Source of the DNA: Blumeriella jaapii
Taxonomy: Eukaryota > Ascomycota > Leotiomycetes > Helotiales > Drepanopezizaceae
Direction of reading: 5' to 3'
NCBI GenBank assembly: GCA_009599575.1
Contig: VWND01000005.1
Coordinates: forward strand, 186,001-250,000
DNA: 64,000 nt
The notes under the pieces were generated by a model, which was not told where the DNA came from, made no database searches, and saw only the letters and a list, made by a program, of their open reading frames with translations. This document shows, piece by piece, positions 32,325 to 44,400 of the stretch. The number at the start of each line of letters is the position of its first letter. The first letter of the stretch is position 1. The translations under genes and the position numbers were made by a program.

Positions 32325-33797
32325 ATGCCGCTCTTCGCCCTGCCTCTGGCTCCGTCATCTACGACGCAGTTTTCGCAGCCTAGGACTTCCCGAGCCCAAT
32401 TTTCATCACTTCCTGTACGGAAACGCAAGCGTACACATTCGTCCCCGCCATCGAGCGACGACGAAAATAATTCCCTCGACGGACGAGATGGCGGCGCAGC
32501 GTCCACAAACCCGCTCAGTCTCACTCCTGAGGAGATCGTGCAATACAGGCTAGCTGGACTGGAGCTGAATGAGGAGCTACCCGATGTGAAAGATTTCCCG
32601 CATCGTGGGCTGTCGAGGACAATAGGGTCGGGCGATCTGAAAAGGAAGGGCAAAAGCAAGGGACGGAGCAAGAGCCCGCTTGATTACGAGGAAGAGAATT
32701 TCGCGACAGATGTAGATGTGGAGGACGAGGAAGATAAAAACGAAAGACCGTTCCGCGGACCATGGCTGAGGAATCGGCACCTCAGTGTTCTGACTACCTT
32801 ATTGCATAGGTGCCTGCAGGAGGGAGACATTGTGAGAGCGAGTAGGGCTTGGGGGATGCTGCTCAGAGTACAAATATCGGGACGGGGAATCGATATCCGG
32901 TCCAATGGGTACTGGGAAATCGGAGCCGCGTTGCTCATGCGATCATTGGACCAGAAGAGGAGGAACACGAACGGCGACGAAGAAAATGGAGACCCGGACG
33001 CCTTAGAACAAGTCGATGACGAGGATGCAGAGAAGAGATGGGGCACTAGGGAAGGTCTCGAGAAGGTGAAGGAGTACTACGAACGATTAATACTCGAGTT
33101 TCCTTACAACAGGCATTTTCAGAAGAGCATAAGCGCTCTGGATTTCTGGCCTGCGATGGTGGGATGCGAGATCTATGGGATACAATACGACCAGAGAGAC
33201 GGTTTACGACGGGTTGAGAAGCAGGAAAAGTTAGACGATGAACAGGACAGGAGCGGTGACGAGAGTTTGGAAAGCGAAGAAGAGCAAGATTACGAAGAGG
33301 ACATGTTCGCGATAAACCAGCGGAGAAAGGAGAAGATCCAGCATAAGAGAGCCGAGAAGAGGTGGGTCGAAAGAGAGAAGGTCCGACTGGTTGCGCTGAA
33401 CGCGTCCGAAGCTCTCGCAGCAAGGCTTGACGAAGTCATGACTATACCACCATACTCCGACAGCCACAACATGATCAGGCTCAGAGGCATGATTGCCCTC
33501 TATGTTGGAGATCTGAGTGTACCCGCGATGCCGATTGTGTACGACGATGAAGATGACGAAGAAAAATCTCTTCGTAGCCGCTCAAGACTCGGAGACGTGG
33601 ACAAGAATACAGAGCGGCTCTTAACGTTTCGACGAAGAGCCATCGAGCATGATCGTGGAAAAAAGAAACAATCTATCGAACATGATCGAGCCGCGAAGCT
33701 TTTTGATAGGATAGTGAAGGATGGTGGGGAGGACGATATTCCAGCCTTATTCTTGGGGCAGGCAGAACAGGAGGATGAAGACGAATACGAGACGTAA
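32325..33797 (+). CDS. RRN11: RNA polymerase I initiation factor, Rrn11-like
   Basis: A single exon of 490 residues. The first 130 residues are disordered, with a basic KRKRTH patch, an acidic SDDEN patch and an RKGKSKGRSKS stretch, fitting a nuclear protein. From about residue 140 the sequence is helical (RPFRGPWLRNRHLSVLTTLLHRCLQEGDIVRASRAWGMLLR), then GYWEIGAALLMRS, YYERLILEFPYN and DFWPAMVGCEIYGIQ. This block order is that of fungal Rrn11, a TPR-like subunit of the core factor (with Rrn6 and Rrn7) that binds the rDNA core promoter. The C-terminal third is acidic and Lys-rich coiled coil. No intron is needed. Recognised from the family pattern, without a database comparison. Confidence 0.75.
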   Translation: MPLFALPLAPSSTTQFSQPRTSRAQFSSLPVRKRKRTHSSPPSSDDENNSLDGRDGGAASTNPLSLTPEEIVQYRLAGLELNEELPDVKDFPHRGLSRTIGSGDLKRKGKSKGRSKSPLDYEEENFATDVDVEDEEDKNERPFRGPWLRNRHLSVLTTLLHRCLQEGDIVRASRAWGMLLRVQISGRGIDIRSNGYWEIGAALLMRSLDQKRRNTNGDEENGDPDALEQVDDEDAEKRWGTREGLEKVKEYYERLILEFPYNRHFQKSISALDFWPAMVGCEIYGIQYDQRDGLRRVEKQEKLDDEQDRSGDESLESEEEQDYEEDMFAINQRRKEKIQHKRAEKRWVEREKVRLVALNASEALAARLDEVMTIPPYSDSHNMIRLRGMIALYVGDLSVPAMPIVYDDEDDEEKSLRSRSRLGDVDKNTERLLTFRRRAIEHDRGKKKQSIEHDRAAKLFDRIVKDGGEDDIPALFLGQAEQEDEDEYET

Positions 33798-34533
33798 CAA
33801 AATCTCCTAACCTTTGACTATCGGTATCCAAATTTGGCCGTCTACTTATTCACGGTTCATTTGACTTCGCTACCGACTTCTGCCCCGTAGGCGTACAGGC
33901 AACTGGAGTATTTCGATAGGCGTCAGCAAAGCAAACAAACCTAGGTATCCAGCTAGCTTCAAAACCTTCTGCTCATCACTCATACCTTTGAGTAAGGTCT
34001 TGCATCCATGTGTTCGATCTCTATACACTAGCTGTCTGGTATGACGAAAACAGCAACAGATAATTTATGGAAGGGATCCCCGAACTATCTTCTCCCCAAT
34101 TCTCCACGATTACCTCAATTCCCAATTCGCCAGATTCAAAGCTTGATAAATGGATCTGATGAATTTTCAATATGACAAGAGGAGGTCGGCGGAGCGGTTG
34201 ATCAGAAGCCAAAGTGCAACTCTACAAGGACTTGTGGTACATAGCCAAGTCGAGGACAGAAGCCACCCTCGCCATTGCCTCATGTAGATGATTTTCGATA
34301 TCAAAACTTCCGTTGCGACTTCTACGAAAAAGACAAATGCGCATCTTACCTGCGAGCATGCAGCCCGCAGTTCGCACTTTTTCTGAGCCCCGAGGCAAGA
34401 GCCACCATTTTCACCCCTCATAAAGTCTTCTGAGCCTGCAGACGCGTGGTTCTTCAATCCTCTCTGCAGGCAAACAACACGATCAAGCAACACGGCCAGC
34501 GAAAATATCACGAGAATAACAAACGACATCAAG
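33798..34533. other. intergenic, no gene seen
   Basis: The 3' flank of RRN11 and the 5' flank of the antiporter gene. A minus-strand ORF at 34167-34532 has hydrophobic stretches but nothing else to support it. Confidence 0.55.
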
Positions 34534-35978
34534 ATGAAGAGAACAAAGGCTGGCGAGAGATCTGACGGCCGTGCAGACTCTTCAACCCGCCGTCTCTTGC
34601 CTCAGCACTACAATGCCAATCCTGAAACCAATCCGCACAACCACCCAAATCTCCACCGTATCACCACAGGTATCCAGCCGGCAGGAGAGAGTGGTCGTAC
34701 TGGCATCGATCCCAAGCGGTTCTTCAAAATCTGTTGGCGCTCTACCAGCAGAGCATCTCGAATCTGCAACATCTTCTGGCCAGTCGTACCAGCAGCCATC
34801 GCAGTCGGTCGGCTTCGCCCCGACCTTGGACTTGTCATCTTCGTGCTCAACTACATCGCCATGATCCCATGTGCCAATTTGATTGGCTTCGCCGGTCAAG
34901 AGCTGGCCCGGAAGCTACACAAGGTTTTTGGCGTCTTGCTTGAGACTACCTTGGGCTCCGTGGTTGAGATCGTCATGTTCATCGTCCTCCTCAAGACCGA
35001 TCAGTTCGCCGTTATCCAGGCTGCTATTCTTGGATCGGTTCTGGCTACCCAGCTGCTCTGTCTTGGGATGTGTTTCGTTGTTGGCGGGATTCGCCACAAC
35101 GAGTTGAACTTTAGCGAAGTTGTTGGTGAAGTGGGGAGTGATTTGCTCTTGACTGCGTAAGTTCGATGTAAGCGATCATCGTTGGCTAGGCTGATACCTC
35201 TCTCAGGGGATTTGGTCTTATCGTACCCGCAGCATTCTACACCGCAGTCTCCGCGGATGGACGTACCCCACCCGAGGAAGTATCAGACAAGGTCCTTCAC
35301 ATTTCACGGATCACGTCAATTCTTCTGATTTTCTCCTATGCCGTTTACACCTACTTCCAGATTCGTACTCACGAGAGTATCTACGATGCAATATTCGAGG
35401 AAGACGAGCATAATCCAGATCACCATGAGGATGAGACGAGGCAAAAGCTCACGTTCACCGAATGTATTGTCGCTCTTACCGTCGCCATCACATTGGTCAC
35501 TCTCATCGCCATCAGCTTGGTCGAAAAGATTGAGTTCATTGTTCACACCCGTGGCATTTCAGACAGCTTCATCGGTCTCATTCTTGTTCCACTCGTGGAA
35601 AAGTTCGCAGAGCACCTTGGCGCTATCGACGAAGCTTGGGATAATCAGATGAACATGGCACTGGCCCACGTCCTTGGAGCTACTATTCAGACTTCTCTCT
35701 TCAATGGGCCCCTTGCTGTTCTAGTCGGCTGGGGATTGAACAAGCGAATGGACTTGAACTTCGACCTCTTCAACATTATCGTGTTGATCTTGGGTATCTT
35801 GGTGGTCGGTAACTTTTTGAGAGACCAAAAGTCCAACTATCTTGAAGGTTCCCTGTGCGTTATTGTCTATGTCAACATTGCTGTTGCAGCATTCTGGTAC
35901 CCCAACCCTCTTCCTGAAGGCCATAGTGGATACCATAGTGGTACAGCTGTTAGCGGTCAAACTTTCCTGGGTATGTGA
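34534..35978 (+). CDS. vacuolar cation/proton antiporter, CaCA family (VNX1/CAX-like)
   Basis: Exons 34534-35156 and 35207-35978 around a 50-bp intron give 464 residues. About 11 hydrophobic segments form two related halves. The first alpha-repeat reads KVFGVLLETTLGSVVEIVMF; the second reads LVPLVEKFAEHLGAIDEAW. The strict CAX motif GN-A-x-E is replaced by GSVVE and VEKFAEH, a pattern I associate with yeast Vnx1 and its relatives rather than classical Vcx1. The end, LDLFNIIVLILGILVVGNFLRDQKSNYLEG (shortened here), also fits Vnx1. Such proteins exchange vacuolar H+ for Na+, K+ or Ca2+. The protein is much shorter than yeast Vnx1 (about 900 residues), so the N-terminal extension is missing or lies upstream in unrecognised exons. 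The start at 34534 is the first in-frame ATG with a basic N-terminus. Confidence 0.85.
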
Positions 35979-36700
35979 ATACTTTACGATGTTGTGCGAA
36001 AAGTAACCCTATAGGCCTGTCGCGTCAGCGACTTGACGGTCTTTTTTCCGCTTGAGGTGGCTGATTGTTCGCTATCGAGATGTGTGCAAAATACATTGAT
36101 TTTCATGCCTTGGGGCACTGGCAGTGCTTTTCTTATGTAAACAATAGGCGGGTAATGGTACTGGACGGATGAATTCTACGCATGGCGACTTGTAAGACTA
36201 CCTTCCATAGAGCTTTGACTTACGATTCTAGCACAACACAAAAGTAGATTTTCGACGATTCTAGCATAATTCAAAAGTAGATTCTCAACTGTCGAAGTAT
36301 TATCTATGTAGTTTGGGGTCCTTGCTTCTAATCTGCCTGTGCTTTTGGAGCCAGCTCTTTCGACATGCTACAAGCTCAGTCGAGATCCACCAACCAATAG
36401 CTCTTCTCCTTGGAAAATTCTGGTGGGGATCTTCTCACCCGCTATGTGCTTGACGTAGGGTCGAAAGGCTGCTCCTGACTATGAAAAGCTTTGTGTCATC
36501 CAGGCCATACCTTCTATTTTAGCAACCATCTTCTTTTACCTCGGCACATTCCAGTAATTGACGAGAAGAGATAAAAAAATCAACGGCATAGAATTCGCAA
36601 TCGCGGGCTGCTTTTTATCGTATCTATATTAAGCGATTATGAAAACTAAGGTCTGCGGATGCATAAATGTCTGGAAATGGAGTTGGGTTTTGGCTGGAAC
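35979..36700. other. intergenic with a 33-bp tandem duplication
   Basis: Two adjacent 33-bp copies of CGATTCTAGCA...AAAAGTAGATT lie at 36223-36255 and 36256-36288 with a few differences. Otherwise this is the AT-rich 3' flank of the antiporter gene. Confidence 0.7.
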
Positions 36701-36759
36701 ACGTACAGTGGGTGGACATATGAATGTGCGCGTCAGTAAATAGTCCTTACCCTAACAAA

Positions 36760-37260
36760 ATTCTTCTACCTTTACAACTTCATAACTCCACTATTAATTA
36801 ATCGATTTTAAATACAAATAGCTTAAATTAAAGCTGAAAATCGAAATAATACTCGATTTCAATCAGTATTTAGTATACCATTCATTTGCAGCTTTAACAG
36901 CGTTTATTTTCTTTGCATGCCTTCCGCTAGCTTATTTGACAACTGATCTTCCAGAAGCTTTAACGCTTTTTACGTAGCTTTTATTAAAAATCGTTGTATG
37001 ATATTATTGTTTTTTATAACTATTAGCTTTGATTTAAATTTGAAAATTTTTGTTTTAAGCATTTCTTAAAGATTTTCGATCGGGTTAAAATCCGGTATAA
37101 AAGCACTATTTTCAGACTTATATTACGAAACCATAATTAAATAAAAAGTGCTTTATAAATTAAAGTATTATCTCACACATAAATGCTATCGTCGTAAAAA
37201 ATCGTAAAAAAGAATTTGTTAAAAACGTCGAGAAATATGGCGGTTGTAATAAGTAACCGT
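36760..37260 (-). pseudogene. decayed Tc1/mariner-type transposase, C-terminal part
   Basis: On the minus strand a frame reads SENSAFIPDFNPIENL, a stop, then EMLKTKIFKF and, further on, ALKLLEDQLSNKLAEGMQRK. PDFNPIE is the hallmark of the last catalytic block of Tc1/mariner DDE transposases, where a Trp normally follows NL; here the codon is TAA. The AEGM-R block matches the usual C-terminal SMPRR-like motif. Several stops, very high AT content and TGG-to-TAA type changes fit repeat-induced point mutation. The N-terminal two-thirds and the terminal inverted repeats are not recognisable. Confidence 0.75.
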
Positions 37261-37574
37261 CCGATTCACACGCGCACATTCATGTGTGTCCACGTACTGT
37301 AGTCTCCATCGAAGTAGTTCAGAAGGGGAGTTTGCTTACATACTTGTTGTAAGCAAGACTTCGTTCGGCGTTGGACTTTTGGCCCGCCCTCACATCAAGT
37401 TCTTTCTAAGGTGTTGGGGGAGAAGATTTCGACACGGCTATTCATCACACACTAATGGACCTTGGTTTGGAGCAGACGGATCTCTTCCATGTGAAAAGTA
37501 GACATTTTCATGGCCGAGTTCTGCTTCTGGCTTGGCAATTGCCTTTTCGACTGGTTCTGATAAGCGAGGCTTTG

Positions 37575-37598
37575 CCCCCCCCACCCCCCCCCCCCCCC
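37575..37598. repeat. poly-C tract
   Basis: A C run with a single A interruption. Confidence 0.9.
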
Positions 37599-37842
37599 TA
37601 GGTTTCGAGGCATTCAGGCAACCGAACACTTCAAATAATCGGACAATTCAAATGGACAAACCCCCATAAGAGAGGGTCTGGGGGAAGGGCGGCCTAGGTG
37701 AGTATATCAAGCAGTCGTCAAAACTCTGGAATGAAGAACTCGTTTCCTTTCTCAAATTGTTCTATTCACACGCTGCGTGTCTACCATGTTGTACGAAGTC
37801 AAGCAGAACCCGCCAAACAGCAATGCCTTTCGACACCAGCCT

Positions 37843-39220
37843 TCACTCAACCCAGGCGTTATGAGTAACTGCGTCACAAACATCGCGACCATACCAGGCG
37901 CGTACGATTCCCGCCAGACTCTGGTCCCAGCGAATCTTCTGATGGCACGTTTCGCATTGGCCCCCCCTCCGCAAGAAGCGGAACTCCATGGTCTTCCTTC
38001 CCAAGCCCGCACGCGGCCGGAACATCCAGCGGTCGAGCTCGTACACACATGCATCATCGAAGTAAGCCTCCCAGAAGGCGAGGGTCATCATGTGCTCCGG
38101 ACCGTCCACCAGAAGGATCCGCGATTCGGGCCCATCGCGGGCCAGAGACCCATCCCGGTTGTATCTGATGTGTAGTCGTGTGCCGTCGATGAAGATGCCA
38201 GGCTGCTTGGCCTGAGAGACGAGGCGCGCGGCCGCTTCCGGCTTCGAAAAGATGAGCTTCGCGGCTTTGCCGTTGTGTTGTGCGTTGGGAGGGCTGAGAT
38301 GCAGAGCTTGAACGGCGCCGCAGCGAAGACGGTCGAACACGTAGGACGCTGGCGTGGTCGCTGGAATATTGGTGATCCAGACGGCGCAGTTGTACTCGTT
38401 CTGGAGATTGGGGATGGTGGCCAGGAAGGAGCTCGAGGTGGGGTCGCCTTGATACTTGCTTCCGTTGGACCATTCGCGCCTGGGTGGAACGATACCATCG
38501 CGTTCAAGACGCATGTGGCTGGGGACGAAGGATCTCTTGACCGTGTCCAGTGGAGAATTTGGGACGGCCCCCGCGCCAAAGGAAGAAGAGGACCATGCTC
38601 CATCAGTGAACATCCCATAGCCAAGACTAGACGACTCGGTGGATCCAACAGAGCTGTCCACAGTAGAGAAGGTGTTGTGCTTTGCATTAGATGGCCATTC
38701 CATAGCTGGAGGTGTACTCGGATCTTTATGAAGCCAGTAACGCTTCTCGCGCCGTGCCAGCTGCGTCGCGTCAAAGCCGCAGACCTCTTGTAATGGTTGA
38801 CCGTAAAAAGTCCTCACAGGATCTCCGCGAACGGTAGCAGGTCTTGAGAGGAGCTCTCCTTGCGGAGCTTTACGCCTGGCTTGCTGCTTCTTCTCAACTT
38901 CCACGATTGCGCCTGCGCAGATCTCAGTTAGCATTCAGAGAAATAGCTTCGTACGGTGACTTACGAGATATGGGGTCCCATGTTGAGAGTAACGGGGCTC
39001 TTGACGGGTATTTCCTCCCGCCGTCCATCTTACAGATGCTGCTTCGATTTGCAGAGGCCTCTGCGCTGATGCGATGGAAATAATCTCCATTCAAGGCCAG
39101 CGCAAGCAGTTCATCAGTCGCGGCTTTGAACGAGGCCGGCTCTACTGATGGCACGTACTCTTGGCTGCTCCGAGTCTTTCCTTGCTGTTGATCCATGTTG
39201 CGCGCGGACACTGAGTACAT
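37843..39220 (-). CDS. RRM-like RNA-binding protein, fungal, function unknown
   Basis: Exons 38965-39220 and 37843-38912 around a 52-bp intron (GTAAGT...GCAG) give 441 residues. An RRM-like fold is suggested around residues 240-320: CAVWITNIPATTPASYVFDRLR, then AVQALHLSPP, KAAKLIFSKPEAAARLVSQA and GTRLHIRYNR. These resemble RNP2, RNP1-like and final strand positions, though the RNP1 aromatics are weak. The C-terminal part has a Cys pair (CETCHQK) and the end WYGRDVCD. The N-terminal 220 residues are mostly disordered. The ATG at 39220 was used; a second at about 39196 is possible. A CTGCGCAG just before the first ATG looks like a splice acceptor, so an upstream non-coding exon may exist. I do not recognise an orthologue with a known role. 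Confidence 0.75.
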
Positions 39221-41473
39221 AGCTGCGCAGATGATGATTCAGTTTTGCTCTCTTGAAGCCAAGAGATACGGAAGATCTTGTCGTGGATGAGGTAGAACAG
39301 AGGACGGATGAGGTTGGCGGAGGTACTCGAAAGAAGTGCGTTGCTTTAGATTGAGCAGGTCGAGCTGCGAAGACCAAAGAAAGCCACCAGGTCGATAGAT
39401 GACACGGCGCTACCTGGTCTGTACACCTTGCTTCGAAAGGAGTGGTTGCAAAATTTCCTAGGAAGATAGAGCCTGTGTAATGCAAAGAGTTGAAAGAGCT
39501 GAAGTAGATTTGTTCGAGTGTTTCTTTGTCGCCGTCATTCGAATCGCTTTCCTTTCCTTGGTGTAGCCTCGAGCTGGCTCCCAAGTTAACACGCGCAAGG
39601 GAGGTGAGGGGACGTGGTTGGCCCGCCTTCCATCTCGGGAAGGGAGGCGTCTCGAAGTATCTAGGCAACAGCCTTTACTAGAATGTGTGTAGTGAATCTC
39701 ATATATTTATATACCAGACTTTTCGTCTCAGCCTGAAACGCCTATGGCCGTAGACAATAAACGTAGCTTCGAAGTGACCACTCCATTCTGTCAGCTCCTT
39801 ACTAGAACTCCGTACTCGGGTAAAGCTTTGGATGTGTTATCTTGGAGATCAAAGCACTAGAGGACATATGTAGATGAGATGATATCAGCCAGTCCATCGC
39901 CTCGCTCATATCTGAATCCCAACCTTCAGCGAGTCAAGTCTAGACGCAGCAATTTCGTATGGGGTTTTGATTTCAAGATCCGCGCCTGATACCCTCCCTG
40001 ACTTCGAGACATGCGGTACTCGGTCTGTCCACCTGTCTATCGAAGACCAGGAAAACAATTTCTCTTCTACCCTTTTCAAAACCCTCTGAGAATATCCTGC
40101 AGGCCTCGAGTCAAAGAGCAAGCTTGAGCGCGTCGCGAAATCTGCAACACAGTACCACATGTCCAGTGTGGTCAAAGCTTTTTATTTTAACCGAAAATCA
40201 ACAATGAAAGGCTTGACCCATCACTTTCATGATTCGAAAGATTCCCTTGGATATATGAATATATTGAAAGTCCCCAGAATATCCGAAAAGATATAAAAGC
40301 ACAAAGACTTGACATTTATCTTACTTCTTCTTCCAAGCCTAGTACTTCGTAAGCCATCTTCTTGCTTCAAATCAGGCCACGATCCGCCTTCTCACAAACC
40401 GTACCAGATTCCCTAGAAACCAAAACACGAATCGTAGCCCAAGATTCAAACCCACTTTCTATGAAAGTAACATCGTTTGACGATCTTTGATTTGGAGTTC
40501 TGAAGGTGGAAGAACATCTCCAACGTTATCTTTCTGAACTCTTTTCGAGCATGCTCGATGGGTTTGAAATCAGATTTAAAAAAAACCCCACCCCCAGCCA
40601 AGGTAAAACTTTACATTCCATTCCAAAAAATTTTCTCATCTATACTTACCAAAGGAAAAAGCCATACCATATGACTCCAAAGTCCGAAAATGTAGGAGGT
40701 CTCTCCGCAGGCCCCTGCAAGAAACCCCCACCCAAACCAAGCGAGCATCACCAAAACAGAGGCCCACTTAAAAGTCCCAAATCCAAATCCAAAAATCGCC
40801 ACCATAATTCTCACCAAGTACCGTTAAAAGAAAAAAACAGAAAGAAAAAAAAAAACCTCTCCTGAACACCACAGTCCATTCGAAACCGCAGGATCGGTGA
40901 TCTCAGACGCAGTCTCAAGCATGGCATAGCATAGCATAGCAAAGCAAACTTAGCGATGCCGAGAAAGACCGCCTTAACACTCAAGATACACAGTACAAAC
41001 ACAAGCCTTGTTAGCAGTGCATTTACACTGTCTGTCTTGAAATCACTTCTCCCCCCCCATGACCCGGCCCTCAAAAAAGGGGGCAAAAGATCTTTCTTTC
41101 GCCTGAAAAAGCAAGCTCGGAAAGATTCCAAAAACAGAAGAGGGGGAGTTGAGCACGAGAAAAACCGACGCTCGCGGTCAAAGAGAGAGCGGATGGTGCG
41201 TAGCGTGTAGCTCACGATGTTCCACTTGACCGACCAGGCAAAGGAGCTACATGCGGGGAGCACGCGCGTATGTATGTAGTAGAACGGAATAGGGACGGGA
41301 CTATCAGCATAGCGGGCCCCGTCGCAGTCCATTCATCGCACGAGACTTCATGTTCATTTCGCAGATACAGAATCCGGAATTCAACACACAGAGCCGAGAC
41401 GCGAAGAGAATCCAGCCGCCAGATATCCAAAGATGTGCATTCACGGACAGACGTCTTGACGCTACGGTACCTA
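39221..41473. other. intergenic, no supportable gene
   Basis: About 2.25 kb between the RRM-like gene and the 3' end of HRQ1. ORFs at 39906-40175, 40506-40865 and 40811-41332 are low-complexity or featureless. A-rich tracts lie near 40580 and 40830-40860. Confidence 0.5.
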
Positions 41474-44400
41474 TCAGTCATCTGGCTCGACTTTGATAGC
41501 CGCCTCCGTCTCGACACCATCCCCATCCAGCCGCGCAACGACGATATCGCCTCTCTTGTTCTGGCCACGACCAGATCCAGATCCAGGCTCCGTGATGTCG
41601 ACCGTCCTCCCTTTCGGCAGAACGGGATGCGCAAGCACGACGGTCTCGATGCCAGCGGGGCTCAGTTCCTCGGGGCCTGTGGCGCTATTAGTAACTTTGG
41701 TCTGTTTTGTCGTAGAGACTGGAGCGAAGGCGGGCTCGCTTACCCATGGGAAGCGCGTCAATGTCGATAGTCATATTGAGCAAACTCTTCAGGATGACCT
41801 CGCTACCCGCTTTGCTCATGACCTCGTTCGCGTGCTTGCACTGCTCGCTCGTGACGCACTCCTGACACCCTTCGTAGCAGTGACACGCCTCGATCCTCCT
41901 GACCGCTTGCTTAAGCAGCAGATCGATGAACTCGAAGGCCTTGGTGCTGATCCCGGATCCGCCCGCGCCACCTTTGGCGTCGTAGAATGTCAGTCGGGCG
42001 GGGCGCTTGCGAGAGGTTTCTTTCGGCGCGAATTCCTTCTGCGGGACTTTGCATTCGGTGCGCACGTCGCCTGGCATGCTGACGACGAAGTTGGGCATGA
42101 GACTGAGGATTGCGTGTTCTGCGGCATGAATGGCACCTGCTACGTTGAGACGTCGTTCAACCAGAATCTCGAGAGCTTGCTTCGGGACGTCGAGCCACAT
42201 GCCCTTGCTGAAGATAATGACGGGCGGATTGTCGACTTGCACAGCATCCAGGATCCGCCGACGTTTGTCAATCTTGAAGAATCCAAACACAGTCTGCTGG
42301 ATCTTGATCTGCCCGTAGAAGGCGCGTGAAAGCGATTTGGGGATGCGACGGATGGCTTCTGTCTCGACCGGATCGATGTCTGTAAAGTCGCGTTGCTGGG
42401 TGGTCCAATCCACCTTGACCAGCTCTACCTTTGCGATCTTGCGCTCGGGATTGAACTCTCGCACAAGGTATGTGTTTCCTTGGTGAAGGAAAATGCCGCC
42501 ATCGTACAGTGTGAAGAAAGCCCGGGACGCTTCAAGCTCTTCCAGCACGACGTTCTGGCCATGGGTGATGTTTACAATGGCGAAGTGATCTTCTTCCGTG
42601 TCTCGTATCGATACGTATTTTGATGGCACGGGACGAAAACGATCGTGGCAATGATAGAAACCAAGTTCATCCTTGATCATCCGCTCCTCTGCCAATTCTG
42701 ATAGAGCTTTCCCGAAGTATTCAGAGTCCTCATCTGGGCGGATCGGCATTTCGTAGGCAGCACACTGGACGTGACCTTCCAGCACTAGAAGATTCTGCAA
42801 GTCTACCTGGAGCTCGCAATTTGGCCTGGTAAAGATCTCGTCCGGGTTTTGCATGTAGAACTGGTCCGTGGGAAAACAGTCTCCGACCAAGACGGATAAA
42901 GAGTCCTTGTTGCGGCGTCCAGCTCGGCCACTTTGCTGCCGGAGGTTGGATATCGAGTACGGAAATCCCACGGTAATGACTGCGTCCAGTGATCCGATAT
43001 CGACACCCAATTCAAGGGCAGTGGTAGCGACGATGCCCATCAGCTTTCCCTCGAACATCTCGCTCTCGATTCGACGTCTGTCCTGAGGCGTGTAGCCACC
43101 ACGGTAGCCCATGACTCGAGCCATACACTCTGCTCGCTCCAGGTTGGCTAGCTCAAGCTTTACAGCTCCCACCAAAGCTTCACAGCCTTTTCGTATTCTA
43201 CAAAAGGCGATGACTCTCACACCACGCAATACCAGCTGGCAAAACAGTCTCGCAGCCTCCGCCACTGTATCCCCGCGCCCGCTAGCAGGATCTCCAGGAT
43301 CCTTGAATGGCGTGTTCCAGCACAGGAACTCCTTTCGCCCAGATGGCGAGCCGTCAAAGTCCGTCAACTTGACATCTTCGATTCCGAAGATGGTCTTGAA
43401 GTGCTCCATTGGATTCGCTACTGTAGCAGAACACGAAATGAACTTGATGTGACGGTTTCCCACCGCCGCACATATCCTCCTCAGGCGTCGCATGATCAGT
43501 GCAACGTGTGAGCCGAAGAGTCCGTTGTAGACATGGATTTCGTCGACCACGACATACTTGAGGTTCTTCAGGAAAGTTCGCCATTTCTCTTCTTGCGGTA
43601 GGATGGTAATGTGAAGCATGTCGGGGTTGGTGAAGATGATCCTGCCCTCGTCTCTGATCAGATTTCGATCACCCATTGGAGTGTCTCCGTCAAATGTCTC
43701 CACAATGGTCTGTTCGAGGCCGGTCATGAACCTCATCATCTCTTTGAGACTTCTCCGTTGGTCCTGGGCCAATGCTTTGGTTGGGAATATATACATAGCT
43801 CTGGTATTGTGGTCCTGTTCCAATTCGTGCAAAACTGGAAGTTGGTAGATTAAAGACTTTCCAGAGCTCGTGGACGTGGAGACGACGACATGATGCCCGT
43901 CATGAAGATTGTTGATAGCTTCAGCTTGGTGAGCATATAGCTGTGTGATGTTCTTGGTATTGTACAAGGCATTCACGAGGTCTTGACTGAGCTGGAAGTT
44001 CAGATCACCATAGATGGCTTCTTGGGGATCAAAGACTCGATGACCATCTGGGACGATTTGCTGGGTGTACCACTCGCTTTCTTTGATTTCGCTAACAATC
44101 TCAGAAATCGTCTTCCTCTCTGTGGGGATGGTCTTGGGCAAGAGGCTGACGTCTGGCTTGGGCGTCATGCTTCGTGAGTGGGTAGGCTCTGGAACATAGG
44201 ATCCGGCCTCCGATCTCAGCGTCTCCTCGGGGTCTGTATTCTCAGCCTCGCAGCGATTCAGAAAGGCATTGATAGCGCTTGTGAACTTGCTGTTCCGCTT
44301 CTCAATCAGAGTCATCATCTGCTTCTGACTAAAGACCGGCATCTTCAGGTCCTCGTCCCGCAATTTTCTAGTAGCTTTCGTTGCTTCTCCCGTCTTCTTG

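Noticed and set aside
34167..34532. 121-codon minus-strand ORF with an N-terminal hydrophobic stretch
   Set aside because: It covers the promoter of the antiporter gene and looks random after the first 20 residues.
39114..39668. 184-codon minus-strand ORF
   Set aside because: It overlaps the first exon of the RRM-like gene in another frame and has no family features.
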